From an uncultured Clostridia bacterium (lineage in GTDB: Bacteria > Bacillota > Clostridia > Christensenellales > Borkfalkiaceae), in contig CAKQLR010000020.1 of the NCBI GenBank assembly GCA_934254725.1, positions 1 through 31,563 of the forward strand: a DNA stretch of 31,563 nt, in the 5' to 3' direction. Below are positions 7,324 through 16,539 of the stretch, in pieces (position 1 is the stretch's first letter; every line of letters begins with the position of its first letter). The translations under genes and the position numbers were made by a program. The notes under the pieces were generated by a model, which saw only the letters and a program-made list of their open reading frames with translations, searched no databases and was not told where the DNA came from.

Positions 7324-8097
7324 ATGGCTGAAATAAACGTAAATTTCTATTTTAACCGCCAAGATGACGTAAACCATAAAATTCGTTTTCATTTTCACAA
7401 GTGCTATGAGATAATATATTATATAACGGGTTTCGGTTATTTTTTAATGAACGGCGTTAAGTACGAGTACAAGGACAAAACCTGCGTTATTATTCCGCCG
7501 AACGCCACCCATAACGACGTACGCGGGGATGATTGCAACGTCGTGTGCATAGGCGTTTCCTGCTCGGACGACCTGCTTTCTCTGCCCGTAGTGACAGAGG
7601 ACGTAAACGCAACCATATTGAATTATATAAACATTATAAGAACCGAATTTCTGAAAAAGGAAAACGATTACATTTCCGTAATAAACAACCTGATTTCGTG
7701 TATTCTGGTTGAAATAAAAAGACTCGGAAAAACTACCGAGTCCTTACACAATAAGAGGAACGGCCTGATCTCTCAGGCTATAAATTACATCGACGAATAT
7801 TTTTTGACGGATATAACCGCCGAACAACTTTCGGAAATATCCAACTACTCTTACGACAGGTTCAGACATATTTTCCGCACCGTCACGGGTATGTCACCCA
7901 AGCAGTATATCACCAACAAACGAATAGAACACGCAAAGTTTCTTTTATCCACAACGGATTATTCCGTTACCGAAGTCGGCTCTCTGTGCGGCTTTTCCGC
8001 TACGACTATCTTCATTAAGAAATTCAGTTTGCTGTACGGCACTACCCCTTATAAATACTACCGTCAGATGCGCGAAAAATCCGGGTTTACCGAATAA
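7324..8097 (+). CDS. AraC/XylS-family transcription regulator with cupin sensor domain
   Basis: The 257-residue protein has an N-terminal cupin-like sugar-sensing domain (about 5-90, with FHFHKCYEIIYYITG and VIIPPNATHND). The C-terminal AraC DNA-binding domain has two helix-turn-helix units (about 165-185 and 213-236). The second carries the family signature ending SVTEVGSLCGFSATTIFIKKF. AAGGAG at 7304-7309 is 14 bases from the ATG, which is long, but no closer in-frame start exists. It is divergent from the solute-binding protein at 5530-7104, so it most likely activates that transporter operon. It converges on the GH2 gene. Confidence 0.9.
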   Translation: MAEINVNFYFNRQDDVNHKIRFHFHKCYEIIYYITGFGYFLMNGVKYEYKDKTCVIIPPNATHNDVRGDDCNVVCIGVSCSDDLLSLPVVTEDVNATILNYINIIRTEFLKKENDYISVINNLISCILVEIKRLGKTTESLHNKRNGLISQAINYIDEYFLTDITAEQLSEISNYSYDRFRHIFRTVTGMSPKQYITNKRIEHAKFLLSTTDYSVTEVGSLCGFSATTIFIKKFSLLYGTTPYKYYRQMREKSGFTE

Positions 8098-8159
8098 CTT
8101 TCCATATGTTTTTTCGCTCGGGCGAGGGTGAACCGCTAAAAAGCGACAACACCCCCCGG

Positions 8160-8182
8160 TTTGCCGAGCGGCAAATTATTCT
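8160..8182 (+). terminator. Weak candidate terminator after the AraC regulator
   Basis: TTTGCCG (8160-8166) and CGGCAAA (8169-8175) form a small hairpin, effectively 6 bp with a 4-base loop, followed by TTATTCT. It is the only stem with a U-containing tail in the 112-base gap between convergent genes. It may serve the plus-strand transcript only. No clear terminator for the minus-strand operon is visible here. Confidence 0.35.
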
Positions 8183-8209
8183 TTACGACAGAACATTCAT
8201 ACCTTGCGA

Positions 8210-10489
8210 TTAAAGTTCCTTTGAAATAATTTCGGTTATCTCTTTCATTACCTTTATCGCGGCGTGGTCGCAATTCCCCTCGGAATTTCTTACCATAAAC
8301 ACAACTTCGTTTTTATACGCTTTCTCGCATGTGATATACTCGACATATACCGCGAGGTATCCGTCGCTCGGGCAAACTTCCGACAGAGAAGCAACTTCTC
8401 TTGTCCCCGTAACGCCGCTTTCCCTTTGTTCGGAAATTTCAGTTTTTTCCGCCGTTTCGACCTGAATGCTAACTCTTCCGTCAACGATCTCCTGCGAAGT
8501 AACAAACACTTTTAGGTTGATTTTCTCGCCCGGAGAGTATGTTATTTTATCATAACAGAAAGATATAAAAGTTTTATCAAATGCCCGTTTAGCCGCGAAA
8601 TAGCCGGCTTTTTTATTTTCGTAGTAATCGATAAGTGCAGTTGAAGCAACGTTCGGGAACATTTCGTTCAGTTGCCAGATCATACAGCCGGACTGATACG
8701 GCGCGTGCCTTCTGTGCGAACAAACGGCGTAATCTATACCGGCTTTCTGCAAATATTCGCCCACGGTTACATAGTCTTCGAAATCGGTTATTTCGCCGAA
8801 GATCTCGGTTATTCTGAAATTCAAATCCCATATTTCGCCGTGGTGACGAAGCACCGGAGACACAGAAGCAGACACGGGTTTTAGATATTTTTTAGAAATA
8901 AACTTTTTTAATGTGCTGGCGCTGCTCATTCCGTTGCAACCGAACTCGCCCGCAAAAAGACATTTCAATTTGTTGTAATGCCCGTAATAATCGTTACCGA
9001 GATACAGCCACGGACCGTGAATGTCGTGATTTTTAGAGATGTCCGTAAGCGAAGCTTCCTGAACGGGACCGCTCGCCGTAGACGGCATAAAGAACGCATT
9101 AAATTTATATTTTTGCAAAACCGAAGCTATGCGTTGCATGTTTGCGTTTTCGTACCTTACGGGCGCAGAATCCTTGCCGAATATCTCGTTTCCGCCGCAT
9201 AAAACGGCAAAACACGGATAATTACCCCTTTCAAGAACGGCAAAACGCACGCTTTGCGAGAGTAAATCCAGATATTTCTCGTCCTCCGGCGGTATGTTGT
9301 CCATTCCGCTCGACGACTGCGGCATATCCTGCCATACAAGCAAACCGTATTGCGAACACAATTCGTAAAAGTACTCGCACTCGATTATTCCGCCGCCCCA
9401 CACTCTTATTATGTTCGCGTGGGCGTCCCTTGCCGCCGAAAGCAATTGGTCGTAACGGCTTTTCGTTTCCTCCCCGAGAAGAAGGTCGAGCGGCGTCATA
9501 TTGAAGCCTTTAAGATATTCCGTTTTTCCGTTTACGACCGCCGTATAAGGATATGCGCCTTCGGGCGCGCCGGGGTTAGAAACAAACCGTACAGTTCTGA
9601 AGCCTACGGTTTTTTCTTTACGGTCAAGCTCTTTTTCACCTTCGCAAACGGAAGCCGTCAGCTTATATGTTTTATGGCTTCCCATTCCGTTGATGTTCCA
9701 TATTTGCGCCTCTTTAACGGAAACGGCACTTTCGATTATATTCTCGCCTTCGGCAAGAACTACGCTTTTCCTATCCGAAAAAAGAATGTTTTTGCCGTCT
9801 GCGATTTTCAACTCTAAGGCATAATTACCCGCCTTTTTCGCACATAAAACGGTGTTTATCGCTGCGGACGGAGTATCCGTGGAAATCGTATTGAAAACGA
9901 TTCCGTCTATTTTTACGGCTTCTCCGTACTCTAAAAACACCCGCCTGTATATGCCCACGTTTACGAGGCGCGGGCAGAAGTCCCATTTATAATCGAAGCG
10001 GGGTCTCTGTGTGTTTACTTTTGAAGTGTACCCTATCTGCCCCATTTCGATATCCGCCGAACGGACTAAAACGCTAAGTCTGTTTTCTCCGTCCGAAACG
10101 CCCTCAAGCGGAACGTTAAATGGTGCGGAGGCGCCTTCATGGCGAAAGATCTCCCTGCCGTTAAGATAGACGATACAGTAATAGTCCACGCATTCGAACC
10201 TTACCGAAAAATACTGCTTTTCGCAAGCTTTGCCGTCAAAAAAGAAGCTCGTTTCGTAAAGCCACCACCGGTCTTTTACCCATTCGGCAGAAAGGGAATT
10301 CATGTCTTTTTTTATGTCTTTTACCGCGCCCTCTTTCAGCAATGCGGAATAAAGGCTGCACGGAAGCGTAACGCGCATGGGCTGAGTCACGCCCGCAAGC
10401 GGAACGCCCGTTTCTACGTTTTTACCCATTAAAACGGTATACGGATAATACCCGTTGACCGTCCAATTTTTTAACTCTGTACGTTTCAT
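8210..10489 (-). CDS. Glycoside hydrolase family 2, beta-mannosidase-like
   Basis: GH2 enzymes of this type remove non-reducing beta-linked mannose (or a related sugar) with retention. The 759-residue protein has the N-terminal jelly-roll sugar-binding domain (about 1-185), an Ig-like domain (about 190-300) and the TIM barrel (about 305-650). Beta-mannosidase hallmarks are NIIRVWGGGIIE (359-370) and LLVWQDMP (383-390). The acid/base is Glu435 in CGGNE, and the nucleophile is probably Glu515 in AGEFG. There is no signal peptide, so it acts in the cytosol on imported oligosaccharides. Its ATG overlaps the stop of the upstream gene (ATGA) and no Shine-Dalgarno is visible, so translation is probably coupled. 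It is the last gene of operon B. Exact sugar specificity is uncertain. Confidence 0.88.
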   Translation of the reverse strand: MKRTELKNWTVNGYYPYTVLMGKNVETGVPLAGVTQPMRVTLPCSLYSALLKEGAVKDIKKDMNSLSAEWVKDRWWLYETSFFFDGKACEKQYFSVRFECVDYYCIVYLNGREIFRHEGASAPFNVPLEGVSDGENRLSVLVRSADIEMGQIGYTSKVNTQRPRFDYKWDFCPRLVNVGIYRRVFLEYGEAVKIDGIVFNTISTDTPSAAINTVLCAKKAGNYALELKIADGKNILFSDRKSVVLAEGENIIESAVSVKEAQIWNINGMGSHKTYKLTASVCEGEKELDRKEKTVGFRTVRFVSNPGAPEGAYPYTAVVNGKTEYLKGFNMTPLDLLLGEETKSRYDQLLSAARDAHANIIRVWGGGIIECEYFYELCSQYGLLVWQDMPQSSSGMDNIPPEDEKYLDLLSQSVRFAVLERGNYPCFAVLCGGNEIFGKDSAPVRYENANMQRIASVLQKYKFNAFFMPSTASGPVQEASLTDISKNHDIHGPWLYLGNDYYGHYNKLKCLFAGEFGCNGMSSASTLKKFISKKYLKPVSASVSPVLRHHGEIWDLNFRITEIFGEITDFEDYVTVGEYLQKAGIDYAVCSHRRHAPYQSGCMIWQLNEMFPNVASTALIDYYENKKAGYFAAKRAFDKTFISFCYDKITYSPGEKINLKVFVTSQEIVDGRVSIQVETAEKTEISEQRESGVTGTREVASLSEVCPSDGYLAVYVEYITCEKAYKNEVVFMVRNSEGNCDHAAIKVMKEITEIISKEL

Positions 10490-11739
10490 TGTTCTGCAAG
10501 CGCTTTAAAGCGTTCTATAACGTCGTTAATAGAAAAATCCTTGTTGTGTTTAAGGAAGCATTTAATGTTATCTTTAAAATTCTTATACCAATATTCCGGT
10601 ATTTTTTCTATTCCGTAGAAGGCGCCGAAGATACTGCCCGCCGTAGCGGTGGTGCAATCGTTGTCGTGCCCCATCGCAACGCACTGAGAAATAAGCCTTG
10701 TATAGTCGTCGCCCGCAAGCATAAGAGCAAAGATTATAAGGCAGGTATTGTTCCTCGTGTGCACCCAGAACATCCCCGGCATCCTTTCGTCCACAGCCTT
10801 CCTTGCAGCGAGATAATCTGCGATTTCGGGGGCTTTTTGCAATGCCCACCTTATATCTTCGGCAAGTTTGCAGTGCTCGGGAATGACTTTCAGACCGTCG
10901 TACAAAGCTTCCTCTATGCTGTTTGCGGTGAACGCCGAAGCTATTACCGCGGCAAAGTACATTTCTCCGTAAATGCCGTTTCTTCTGTGCGAAAGGTACG
11001 CGTCGTTGTACGCCATTTTTGCCGCAGAGTAAATATCGCCGGGCGCGGCGTAACCGAATGCGTCCGCCCTTATTTCCGCACCGAGCCATTCTATGTACGG
11101 GTTATCTTCCGCGCACTTATCCGCGCTTACGCCTTTTTTGAGATTCTCCAAGGCTTCGTATTCGGCGGTACAGCAAACGGTCATATTTTCAAGCCAATGT
11201 TCACCCACTTCTTTTACGGTGAAGTTCTTACCGTATTTTTCCATGAGCATAAGATTCAAAAGCGGGTACATCACGTCGTCATCCGCAGGAACGCCGTCCA
11301 TCTTGTCCCGGGTAAACTCGTACCGCTTAGAGCGCTCGTACTGAACGTTTTCGGGATTGATTACGTCCGACCAGTAGTCCGTCGGGGGAAAGTTATCCCC
11401 CACTACCTGCGCATAGGTAGAGATGCCCTCTATCTGCCAGCCTTCTACGGGCGCGCCGAGAATACAGCCGGCAAAACGTCCGAGAAGCGCTCCTCTTATT
11501 TTGGAATCGTAGTTTTCCGTTTTCTTTTTTTCAAAAGCGGCTTTCGGAGCCAAAGCGAATATTTCATCGAGGGCGTCCGGCTCCTGCGGGTTTTTCTTCG
11601 CCTGTTTACCGATCAGCTCCGACTGTTCCTTTATTTGTTCGGAAAGAGCGCCGTAATCGATACTCACCCCGTTTTCGTCGGCGTAGTCCACCCATGCTTT
11701 GTATTTATCAATAAGCGCAAACAGTTGTTGTTTGTTCAT
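10486..11739 (-). CDS. ADP-ribosylglycohydrolase (DraG/ARH) fold protein
   Basis: Members of this family remove ADP-ribose from proteins or hydrolyse related ribosyl compounds, using two magnesium ions. The 417-residue protein starts with about 75 residues of helical extension. The ARH core begins at KIRGALLGRFAGCILG (80-95). The metal-site motifs are DDDVMYPL (153-160) and GHDNDCTTATAGSIFGAFYG (357-376, Asp359 and Asp361). It has no signal peptide. TTTGGAGG precedes the ATG. It sits between a large lipoprotein gene and the coupled GH2 gene in a sugar-uptake operon, which suggests metabolic use on a ribosyl or other glycosyl substrate rather than protein de-ADP-ribosylation. That last point is inference. 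Confidence 0.85.
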   Translation of the reverse strand: MNKQQLFALIDKYKAWVDYADENGVSIDYGALSEQIKEQSELIGKQAKKNPQEPDALDEIFALAPKAAFEKKKTENYDSKIRGALLGRFAGCILGAPVEGWQIEGISTYAQVVGDNFPPTDYWSDVINPENVQYERSKRYEFTRDKMDGVPADDDVMYPLLNLMLMEKYGKNFTVKEVGEHWLENMTVCCTAEYEALENLKKGVSADKCAEDNPYIEWLGAEIRADAFGYAAPGDIYSAAKMAYNDAYLSHRRNGIYGEMYFAAVIASAFTANSIEEALYDGLKVIPEHCKLAEDIRWALQKAPEIADYLAARKAVDERMPGMFWVHTRNNTCLIIFALMLAGDDYTRLISQCVAMGHDNDCTTATAGSIFGAFYGIEKIPEYWYKNFKDNIKCFLKHNKDFSINDVIERFKALAEQ

Positions 11740-11791
11740 AAATCCTCCAAAGACTTCCGTTGTATTTTCTATCTGTATAGGTTTTTGAATT

Positions 11792-14098
11792 TTAACCGAA
11801 GTATACGGTTACTTCCACATCCTCTGCCTTGTTGAGTATATAGCTCAGCGTGACGTAGCCGTCGTCGCTTGCATTGTAAGTAAACTTTTCGGGAACGGTG
11901 CCCGTTTTCTTAAATTTTACCTCAACGGATTTAACCTGCATTCCGCCAGTAGAAACGACGGTAAGGGACCTCGACCTCAATATATTCGAAACCGTAAACG
12001 TAACGGAAGAGGGATTCTGAACGAAATCCGTAACGTTACCGTTTGAATGCATTACGTCCGTATCCGTCGTTTGTACGCGTTTATAGCAAACGGACTGCCC
12101 CTTTTTCACCACGGGGTCCACTATATAATCGAAGTTATCAGAGAACAAATCGAGGTACTCGCCCTTAAGCGCAATTTCTTTTTCGAATGCGTGGCAGAAG
12201 TAATAGTCGCCCCTTATGGTGTACATCGCTTCGGGCGCTCTGTAATCGAGGTTACCGAGCTGACACGACCTTATTATAAGCTTTTCATACAATTCACTGT
12301 AAGAATTTTCGGAGGATGACATGCCTACGGGTTCCACGCCGCATACGATAACGTTGCCTTTGCCTGATTTTGCCTCGAAAGCGACGACTTTATTTTCCGC
12401 CGTAAGAAGAGCCGTAGCGCCCGCGCCTATATCGTAAGCAGTAAACGTGGCTCTGTCATCGTTGTACAGCTTAGTGCCCGTCAGATATGAAGGGTTGTTC
12501 TTTGCCGCGGTAAGCGTCTTGTTTCCGTTAAACGCTTCAAAACCCTTTACGTTTACGCCGAGTTCGGAAAACAACGCGTCCTGAGGGGTTGCATAACCTT
12601 CTGCTGTCCATACGCCGTCGAAAGATTGCGCGTAATTATAACCGCCCGTATATAACAAAGTACCGCCGTTTTTTACCCATTCCGCTATGGATTTATTGTA
12701 GATTATATCGTCGGGTTTAATAAAATCATAACTCATAACGAGCAACTTGATGTTCTTAAGTGCCTTTGTATCCGTAAGTCTTTCAAGGGTGATAACGTCC
12801 ACGGGTATGCCTTTTGAAACGAGGGGGGTAACGAGAGCGCTCAAATTGTTTACCATATCGCCGAACGCCGAGCAGCCGGTATAAGATACCAGGACACCTA
12901 TTCCCTCCGTTCCGCTATACGTTACGGAAGCGTAATCGTGTACGTTTTGCTGAATGCGGTATATGCCTTCCTGAACGGTTTTATACTCGTACGGCGCGTT
13001 TGTAAAAGCTCTTTCCGCCCAAACGGTACTTTCAAAACAATACACGTCCGGCATAAGCATCTGCGCTACTATGTTGTGTTCCCAGATAGGTCTCGTCACG
13101 TCGTAGCTGTAGCCGCCGTCCGCATTCGCGTCGTTGAGCATAAACGCTTTTTTGCCGTCGAGACCGACTATGTAGTTGTTCAACTCGCTGTACTCAAGAT
13201 AAGAAGTTTCAAAATATCTTACGGATTTTTCTCCTTCATAGTAAAGGGGAAGCATCGAAGTGTTCGTCCAGCTTTGACCGATAACGCCGTCTATATTTTC
13301 AAGAGCCACCATCTTACCGTTATTAGCTACGATAATGCTCGAATAACTGCCTATGCTGTGCGTGGCTATATATACCTTGGAGTCGGGATACGTTTTCTTT
13401 ATTTCGGTGGAAACGTAATCATAGCTGTCAACAAACATTTGAGCTATTATCGACTGCCTTTTTGCCGGTTGAGTTAAATCGTCCTCGTCATAGACGAAGG
13501 ATTCACCATACTTCTTTTCCCATAAACGGAAAAAGTATTCGGAGTAGCAGGAATCCTTAAATCCGTCCGGCTCTTCTATGTAAATATCCTTTGCGCCCGC
13601 GGCGATAGCGCGCTTGCACCAATCTACAAGGTAGGCGTTGAATTCTTCGGAAGGATGAACGTAATACGAACCTGGCGTATGAATTCTCCATGCTCCGTCA
13701 CGGCTTTTCTGCACTATGTCCTCGTGCATCTTTCCGTCATAACCGCCGTGAATAAAAAAGCAACCCATATCCCTTCCGTTCGGGATCATCATATCGACCT
13801 GTTTGAAGCCCTTACCGAGGTAACTTTTAATCAAAGTCTCCACTCCTGAAATCGTGGAAGCGTAAGCCATTACGGAATCCGCGGGGATAACGCGTGTAGG
13901 ATCGTAATAACCGCCTATCTGAAAGTTATTGTATATTCCGTCGGCAACCGTTTGCTTAGAATACTCGGTTCTGACGAATTCGTTTTTCTTTGACAAATCG
14001 AAGTTCTCCTTATTATCCTGAGGATTTTTATTACAACCCGAAAAAACCACGGACGCGGCAAGTGCTGCGGTTAGCAAGAATTTAAATGTCTTTTTCAT
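11792..14098 (-). CDS. Large lipoprotein of unrecognised family, glycosidase-like
   Basis: The product is 768 residues from the ATG at 14098. An ATG four codons upstream (14110) would place the GGAG ribosome binding site inside the gene, whereas that GGAG is six bases before the start chosen here. The signal peptide ends in a lipobox (Phe-Ser-Gly-Cys, Cys22), so it is anchored outside the membrane. The N-terminal half looks like a TIM barrel, with a strand-end acidic pair in IYIEEPDG at about 173-180. It is followed at about 430-530 by a GATase1-like Rossmann segment (KLLVMSYDFI ... WVKNGGTLLYTGG), as in GH42-type beta-galactosidases. A beta-sheet domain closes the protein. It is probably a surface glycosidase or glycan-binding derivative. 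The family is not identified. Confidence 0.75.
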   Translation of the reverse strand: MKKTFKFLLTAALAASVVFSGCNKNPQDNKENFDLSKKNEFVRTEYSKQTVADGIYNNFQIGGYYDPTRVIPADSVMAYASTISGVETLIKSYLGKGFKQVDMMIPNGRDMGCFFIHGGYDGKMHEDIVQKSRDGAWRIHTPGSYYVHPSEEFNAYLVDWCKRAIAAGAKDIYIEEPDGFKDSCYSEYFFRLWEKKYGESFVYDEDDLTQPAKRQSIIAQMFVDSYDYVSTEIKKTYPDSKVYIATHSIGSYSSIIVANNGKMVALENIDGVIGQSWTNTSMLPLYYEGEKSVRYFETSYLEYSELNNYIVGLDGKKAFMLNDANADGGYSYDVTRPIWEHNIVAQMLMPDVYCFESTVWAERAFTNAPYEYKTVQEGIYRIQQNVHDYASVTYSGTEGIGVLVSYTGCSAFGDMVNNLSALVTPLVSKGIPVDVITLERLTDTKALKNIKLLVMSYDFIKPDDIIYNKSIAEWVKNGGTLLYTGGYNYAQSFDGVWTAEGYATPQDALFSELGVNVKGFEAFNGNKTLTAAKNNPSYLTGTKLYNDDRATFTAYDIGAGATALLTAENKVVAFEAKSGKGNVIVCGVEPVGMSSSENSYSELYEKLIIRSCQLGNLDYRAPEAMYTIRGDYYFCHAFEKEIALKGEYLDLFSDNFDYIVDPVVKKGQSVCYKRVQTTDTDVMHSNGNVTDFVQNPSSVTFTVSNILRSRSLTVVSTGGMQVKSVEVKFKKTGTVPEKFTYNASDDGYVTLSYILNKAEDVEVTVYFG

Positions 14099-14163
14099 TT
14101 TTTTCTCCATTTATGTTTAAACCCGTTAAAGCTTTACACGGTTCGTCCCGCATGGCTGAACGC

Positions 14164-15573
14164 TTATTTGCCGGACATTATTTTTTGAACGTTTCCGAGC
14201 TGCGTCCTTATAGTCGAATCCGTTTTCTGCGTGAAAATCATCTGAATGGCGTTAGACCAGGTATCCCATATATTCGTGTAATTCTTGGTAAAGCTCGGAA
14301 GATTAAGCACTAAATTATCGGCGGTTTTGAACGCAAGAACAAACGGAAGCATAGTTTCGTTTTTCTTAACGATATCTTCGTCCGTAGACGATAATATCTC
14401 GTCGATTACGTCTGATCTGACGGGTATTCTGTTCGTCGAGGTTTTATAAATCTGCATTTGCATATCATACGAAACCATCATTTCGAGAATATCCTGCGCA
14501 ACCTTTTTGTTTGAGCATTCCTTGGTAATCATATAAGACGTGCTGCCTACGAGGAAGTTTGTTTCCTTTTGTCCGTCCGCCACGGGAAGAGACGTTACGC
14601 CGAAGTCGTCCACCTTAATTCCCCCGAACGGAGCGAGTAAAGGCGCTATTTCAAAGCACATTGCCACATTTCCGGTAAGAATGGTAGTGTTCACGTCCGT
14701 TTCGTTTGTCGTCGCTATATTACCTGTAGAAGTATAAGGCAAAAGAGAAGTAAGCCACTTGAAAGCCTTCACGTTTTCCTCGCAATCCACTATAAAATTG
14801 CCGTTTTTGTCGGTAAATCCGCCGCCGAACATATTCATTACGAGACCGTTTCTGTACGCGGAGCCCACACCTTTTACGGCATTTATATAAAATCCGCTTA
14901 TATTTCTCGCCTTAACCGAATTAGCACCGTATTTTGTGTTATAAAATTCTTTTATATACGCCGCTTTTTCCACTATCTCGTCCATGCTTTGGGGAAGATA
15001 TTCGGTCACGTCCGCATTCTGGTCGAGGTTGTATACTTCCCTGAAAATCTTCTTGTTGTAAATAAGAGCGAAAGTTCCGGTCATTGCGGGATAGCCGTAC
15101 TGCTTGCCGTCTTTTCCCATCGAAAGACTCCAAAGAGAATCGGGAATCGCTTTTTTGGTCGCTTCAGGAATTTCCAGCGGCTCGAAGTAATTGAGCTCTA
15201 TCTGAGACTGAATGAATTGTTCGCCGACAACTATGTCGGGCATATTATTCGATATTTTGGCGTTTCTGAGCGCGGTGTTCAATTCCGTGCCGAAGCCTTT
15301 ATTTTCTATATTGACGTTGAGTTTCGGGTATTTTTCCTTGATTTTTTTTATAAACCCGTTGGAGGTGTCGCAATCGGGATCGTAATTGTTGCCCTGAACG
15401 CTGCCGAGCGCGTAATTTTCGTGAAAAGGGGTGGAACCGCCCCAAACGGTTATAGTACCGACAACGTTGCCTTCGTCATCCGTGCTTAAATCCGGGTTGA
15501 CGGGCTTCCCGCAGGAAACGAAGCACGCTAAAAGCAACGTAAGTGTAAGTAAAGCGCAAATTGTTTTTTTCAT
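14164..15573 (-). CDS. Sugar ABC transporter solute-binding lipoprotein (family 1)
   Basis: This is the substrate-capturing subunit of the transporter encoded by the two preceding permease genes. The 469-residue protein has a signal peptide with lipobox Phe-Val-Ser-Cys (cysteine about residue 21). Family 1 features follow, such as ITVWGGSTPF, MPDIVVGEQ, YGYPAMTGTFALIYNKKIF and the C-terminal hinge helices. The ATG at 15573 is chosen because AAAGGAG ends seven bases before it. A TTG two codons upstream is in frame but lies almost on the ribosome binding site. The order permease, permease, binding protein is the reverse of operon A. Confidence 0.9.
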   Translation of the reverse strand: MKKTICALLTLTLLLACFVSCGKPVNPDLSTDDEGNVVGTITVWGGSTPFHENYALGSVQGNNYDPDCDTSNGFIKKIKEKYPKLNVNIENKGFGTELNTALRNAKISNNMPDIVVGEQFIQSQIELNYFEPLEIPEATKKAIPDSLWSLSMGKDGKQYGYPAMTGTFALIYNKKIFREVYNLDQNADVTEYLPQSMDEIVEKAAYIKEFYNTKYGANSVKARNISGFYINAVKGVGSAYRNGLVMNMFGGGFTDKNGNFIVDCEENVKAFKWLTSLLPYTSTGNIATTNETDVNTTILTGNVAMCFEIAPLLAPFGGIKVDDFGVTSLPVADGQKETNFLVGSTSYMITKECSNKKVAQDILEMMVSYDMQMQIYKTSTNRIPVRSDVIDEILSSTDEDIVKKNETMLPFVLAFKTADNLVLNLPSFTKNYTNIWDTWSNAIQMIFTQKTDSTIRTQLGNVQKIMSGK

Positions 15574-15620
15574 AGTCAAACTCCTTTATTGTGTATTTAT
15601 TAGTTAAAACCGAGAACAAA

Positions 15621-16535
15621 CTAACCTTTTACGGCACCCATGGCCATTCCCTGAACAAACTGTTTTTGCAATAGCGCATAAACCAGAATGGTGGGAAGCA
15701 TGGCGGTAAAGCACACGCCGAATATCGCGGGATAATTCGGCAACTGAGAACTGTTCCCCTCTGCCCTCGATATGATTTCAAAAACCTTATAACCTATGGG
15801 AATAAGCTCCGGGGTGGTTGTTCCGTCCATAAAGGTTTTAGGGAAGAGATAATCGTTCCACATACCTATAAACAGACCTATAAGAAGCACCGCCATAACC
15901 GCTTTTACAAGCGGAAGATAAATCATAAAAATAACCTTTAAGGTGGAAGCCCCGTCTATCTCGGCGGCTTCGCCTATATCGTTACCTATGTCGTAAATAG
16001 CCTGTCTTACAAGGAACATATTGTACGCCCCGAACCAGCCGCCTATAAACATAACCGGCCAACTGCCGATAAACCCCCTGCCGCCCTGACCTAAAATATT
16101 GTTTCCGCCGACAAGAGGCCATTTTGCATACATCAGAAACCCGGGATACATCGTGGCTACGCCGGGAACCATCATGGTTATCATCATATAATAGAAGATA
16201 AATTTCTTTGCTTTAAATCTTATCTTAGCGAAGATGTATCCGCCTATCATACTGAAAAATATATTCGTTATCGCGTAAAAAAGAAATCTTACAATAGTTA
16301 TGGTTACCGACGGCAACACATCCGGGTGATCGAAAAACTTCAACAGGTTGGCAAACCTCTCGATCGACCAGTCCCCCGGAACGGGAAGCAACCCCGAAAC
16401 GAGATACTCGTCCAGCGTCAGAAGGGACGCCATAAAGCAATATATCAGCGGGTAAATCATAATAATTCCGCCGCCGAAAAGTATTATATATGCAACTATC
16501 TTAGTTGACAAGTCTTTTTTAGAAAATTTCTTCAT
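15621..16535 (-). CDS. Carbohydrate ABC transporter permease, MalG-like (CUT1)
   Basis: The 304-residue membrane protein has six predicted spans and the EAA loop at about 189-208 (EAAEIDGAST then IYLPLV). It ends MAMGAVKG, a common C-terminus of MalG-type permeases. AAGGAGG precedes the start, and the gap from the preceding permease gene is four bases. It pairs with that protein as the membrane channel. No ATPase gene accompanies it. Confidence 0.92.
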   Translation of the reverse strand: MKKFSKKDLSTKIVAYIILFGGGIIMIYPLIYCFMASLLTLDEYLVSGLLPVPGDWSIERFANLLKFFDHPDVLPSVTITIVRFLFYAITNIFFSMIGGYIFAKIRFKAKKFIFYYMMITMMVPGVATMYPGFLMYAKWPLVGGNNILGQGGRGFIGSWPVMFIGGWFGAYNMFLVRQAIYDIGNDIGEAAEIDGASTLKVIFMIYLPLVKAVMAVLLIGLFIGMWNDYLFPKTFMDGTTTPELIPIGYKVFEIISRAEGNSSQLPNYPAIFGVCFTAMLPTILVYALLQKQFVQGMAMGAVKG

Positions 16536-16539
16536 AACG

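Noticed and set aside
10486..11739. Toxin-antitoxin or phage-defence role for the ADP-ribosylglycohydrolase-fold protein
   Set aside because: No ADP-ribosyltransferase or toxin gene lies nearby. The neighbours are a surface lipoprotein and a coupled GH2 gene in a sugar-uptake operon.
10489..11835. Very long open frame (448 codons) on the plus strand opposite the ADP-ribosylglycohydrolase gene
   Set aside because: It mirrors the codon bias of the real minus-strand gene. It has no family motif and no ribosome binding site, and the opposite frame has clear ARH motifs.
14099..14110. Upstream ATG for the large lipoprotein
   Set aside because: Starting there would bury the GGAG ribosome binding site in the coding region. 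The ATG at 14098 has proper spacing and begins MKK like the other signal peptides.
15574..15579. TTG start for the operon B solute-binding protein
   Set aside because: It is almost on top of the AAAGGAG, whereas the ATG at 15573 has seven bases of spacing.
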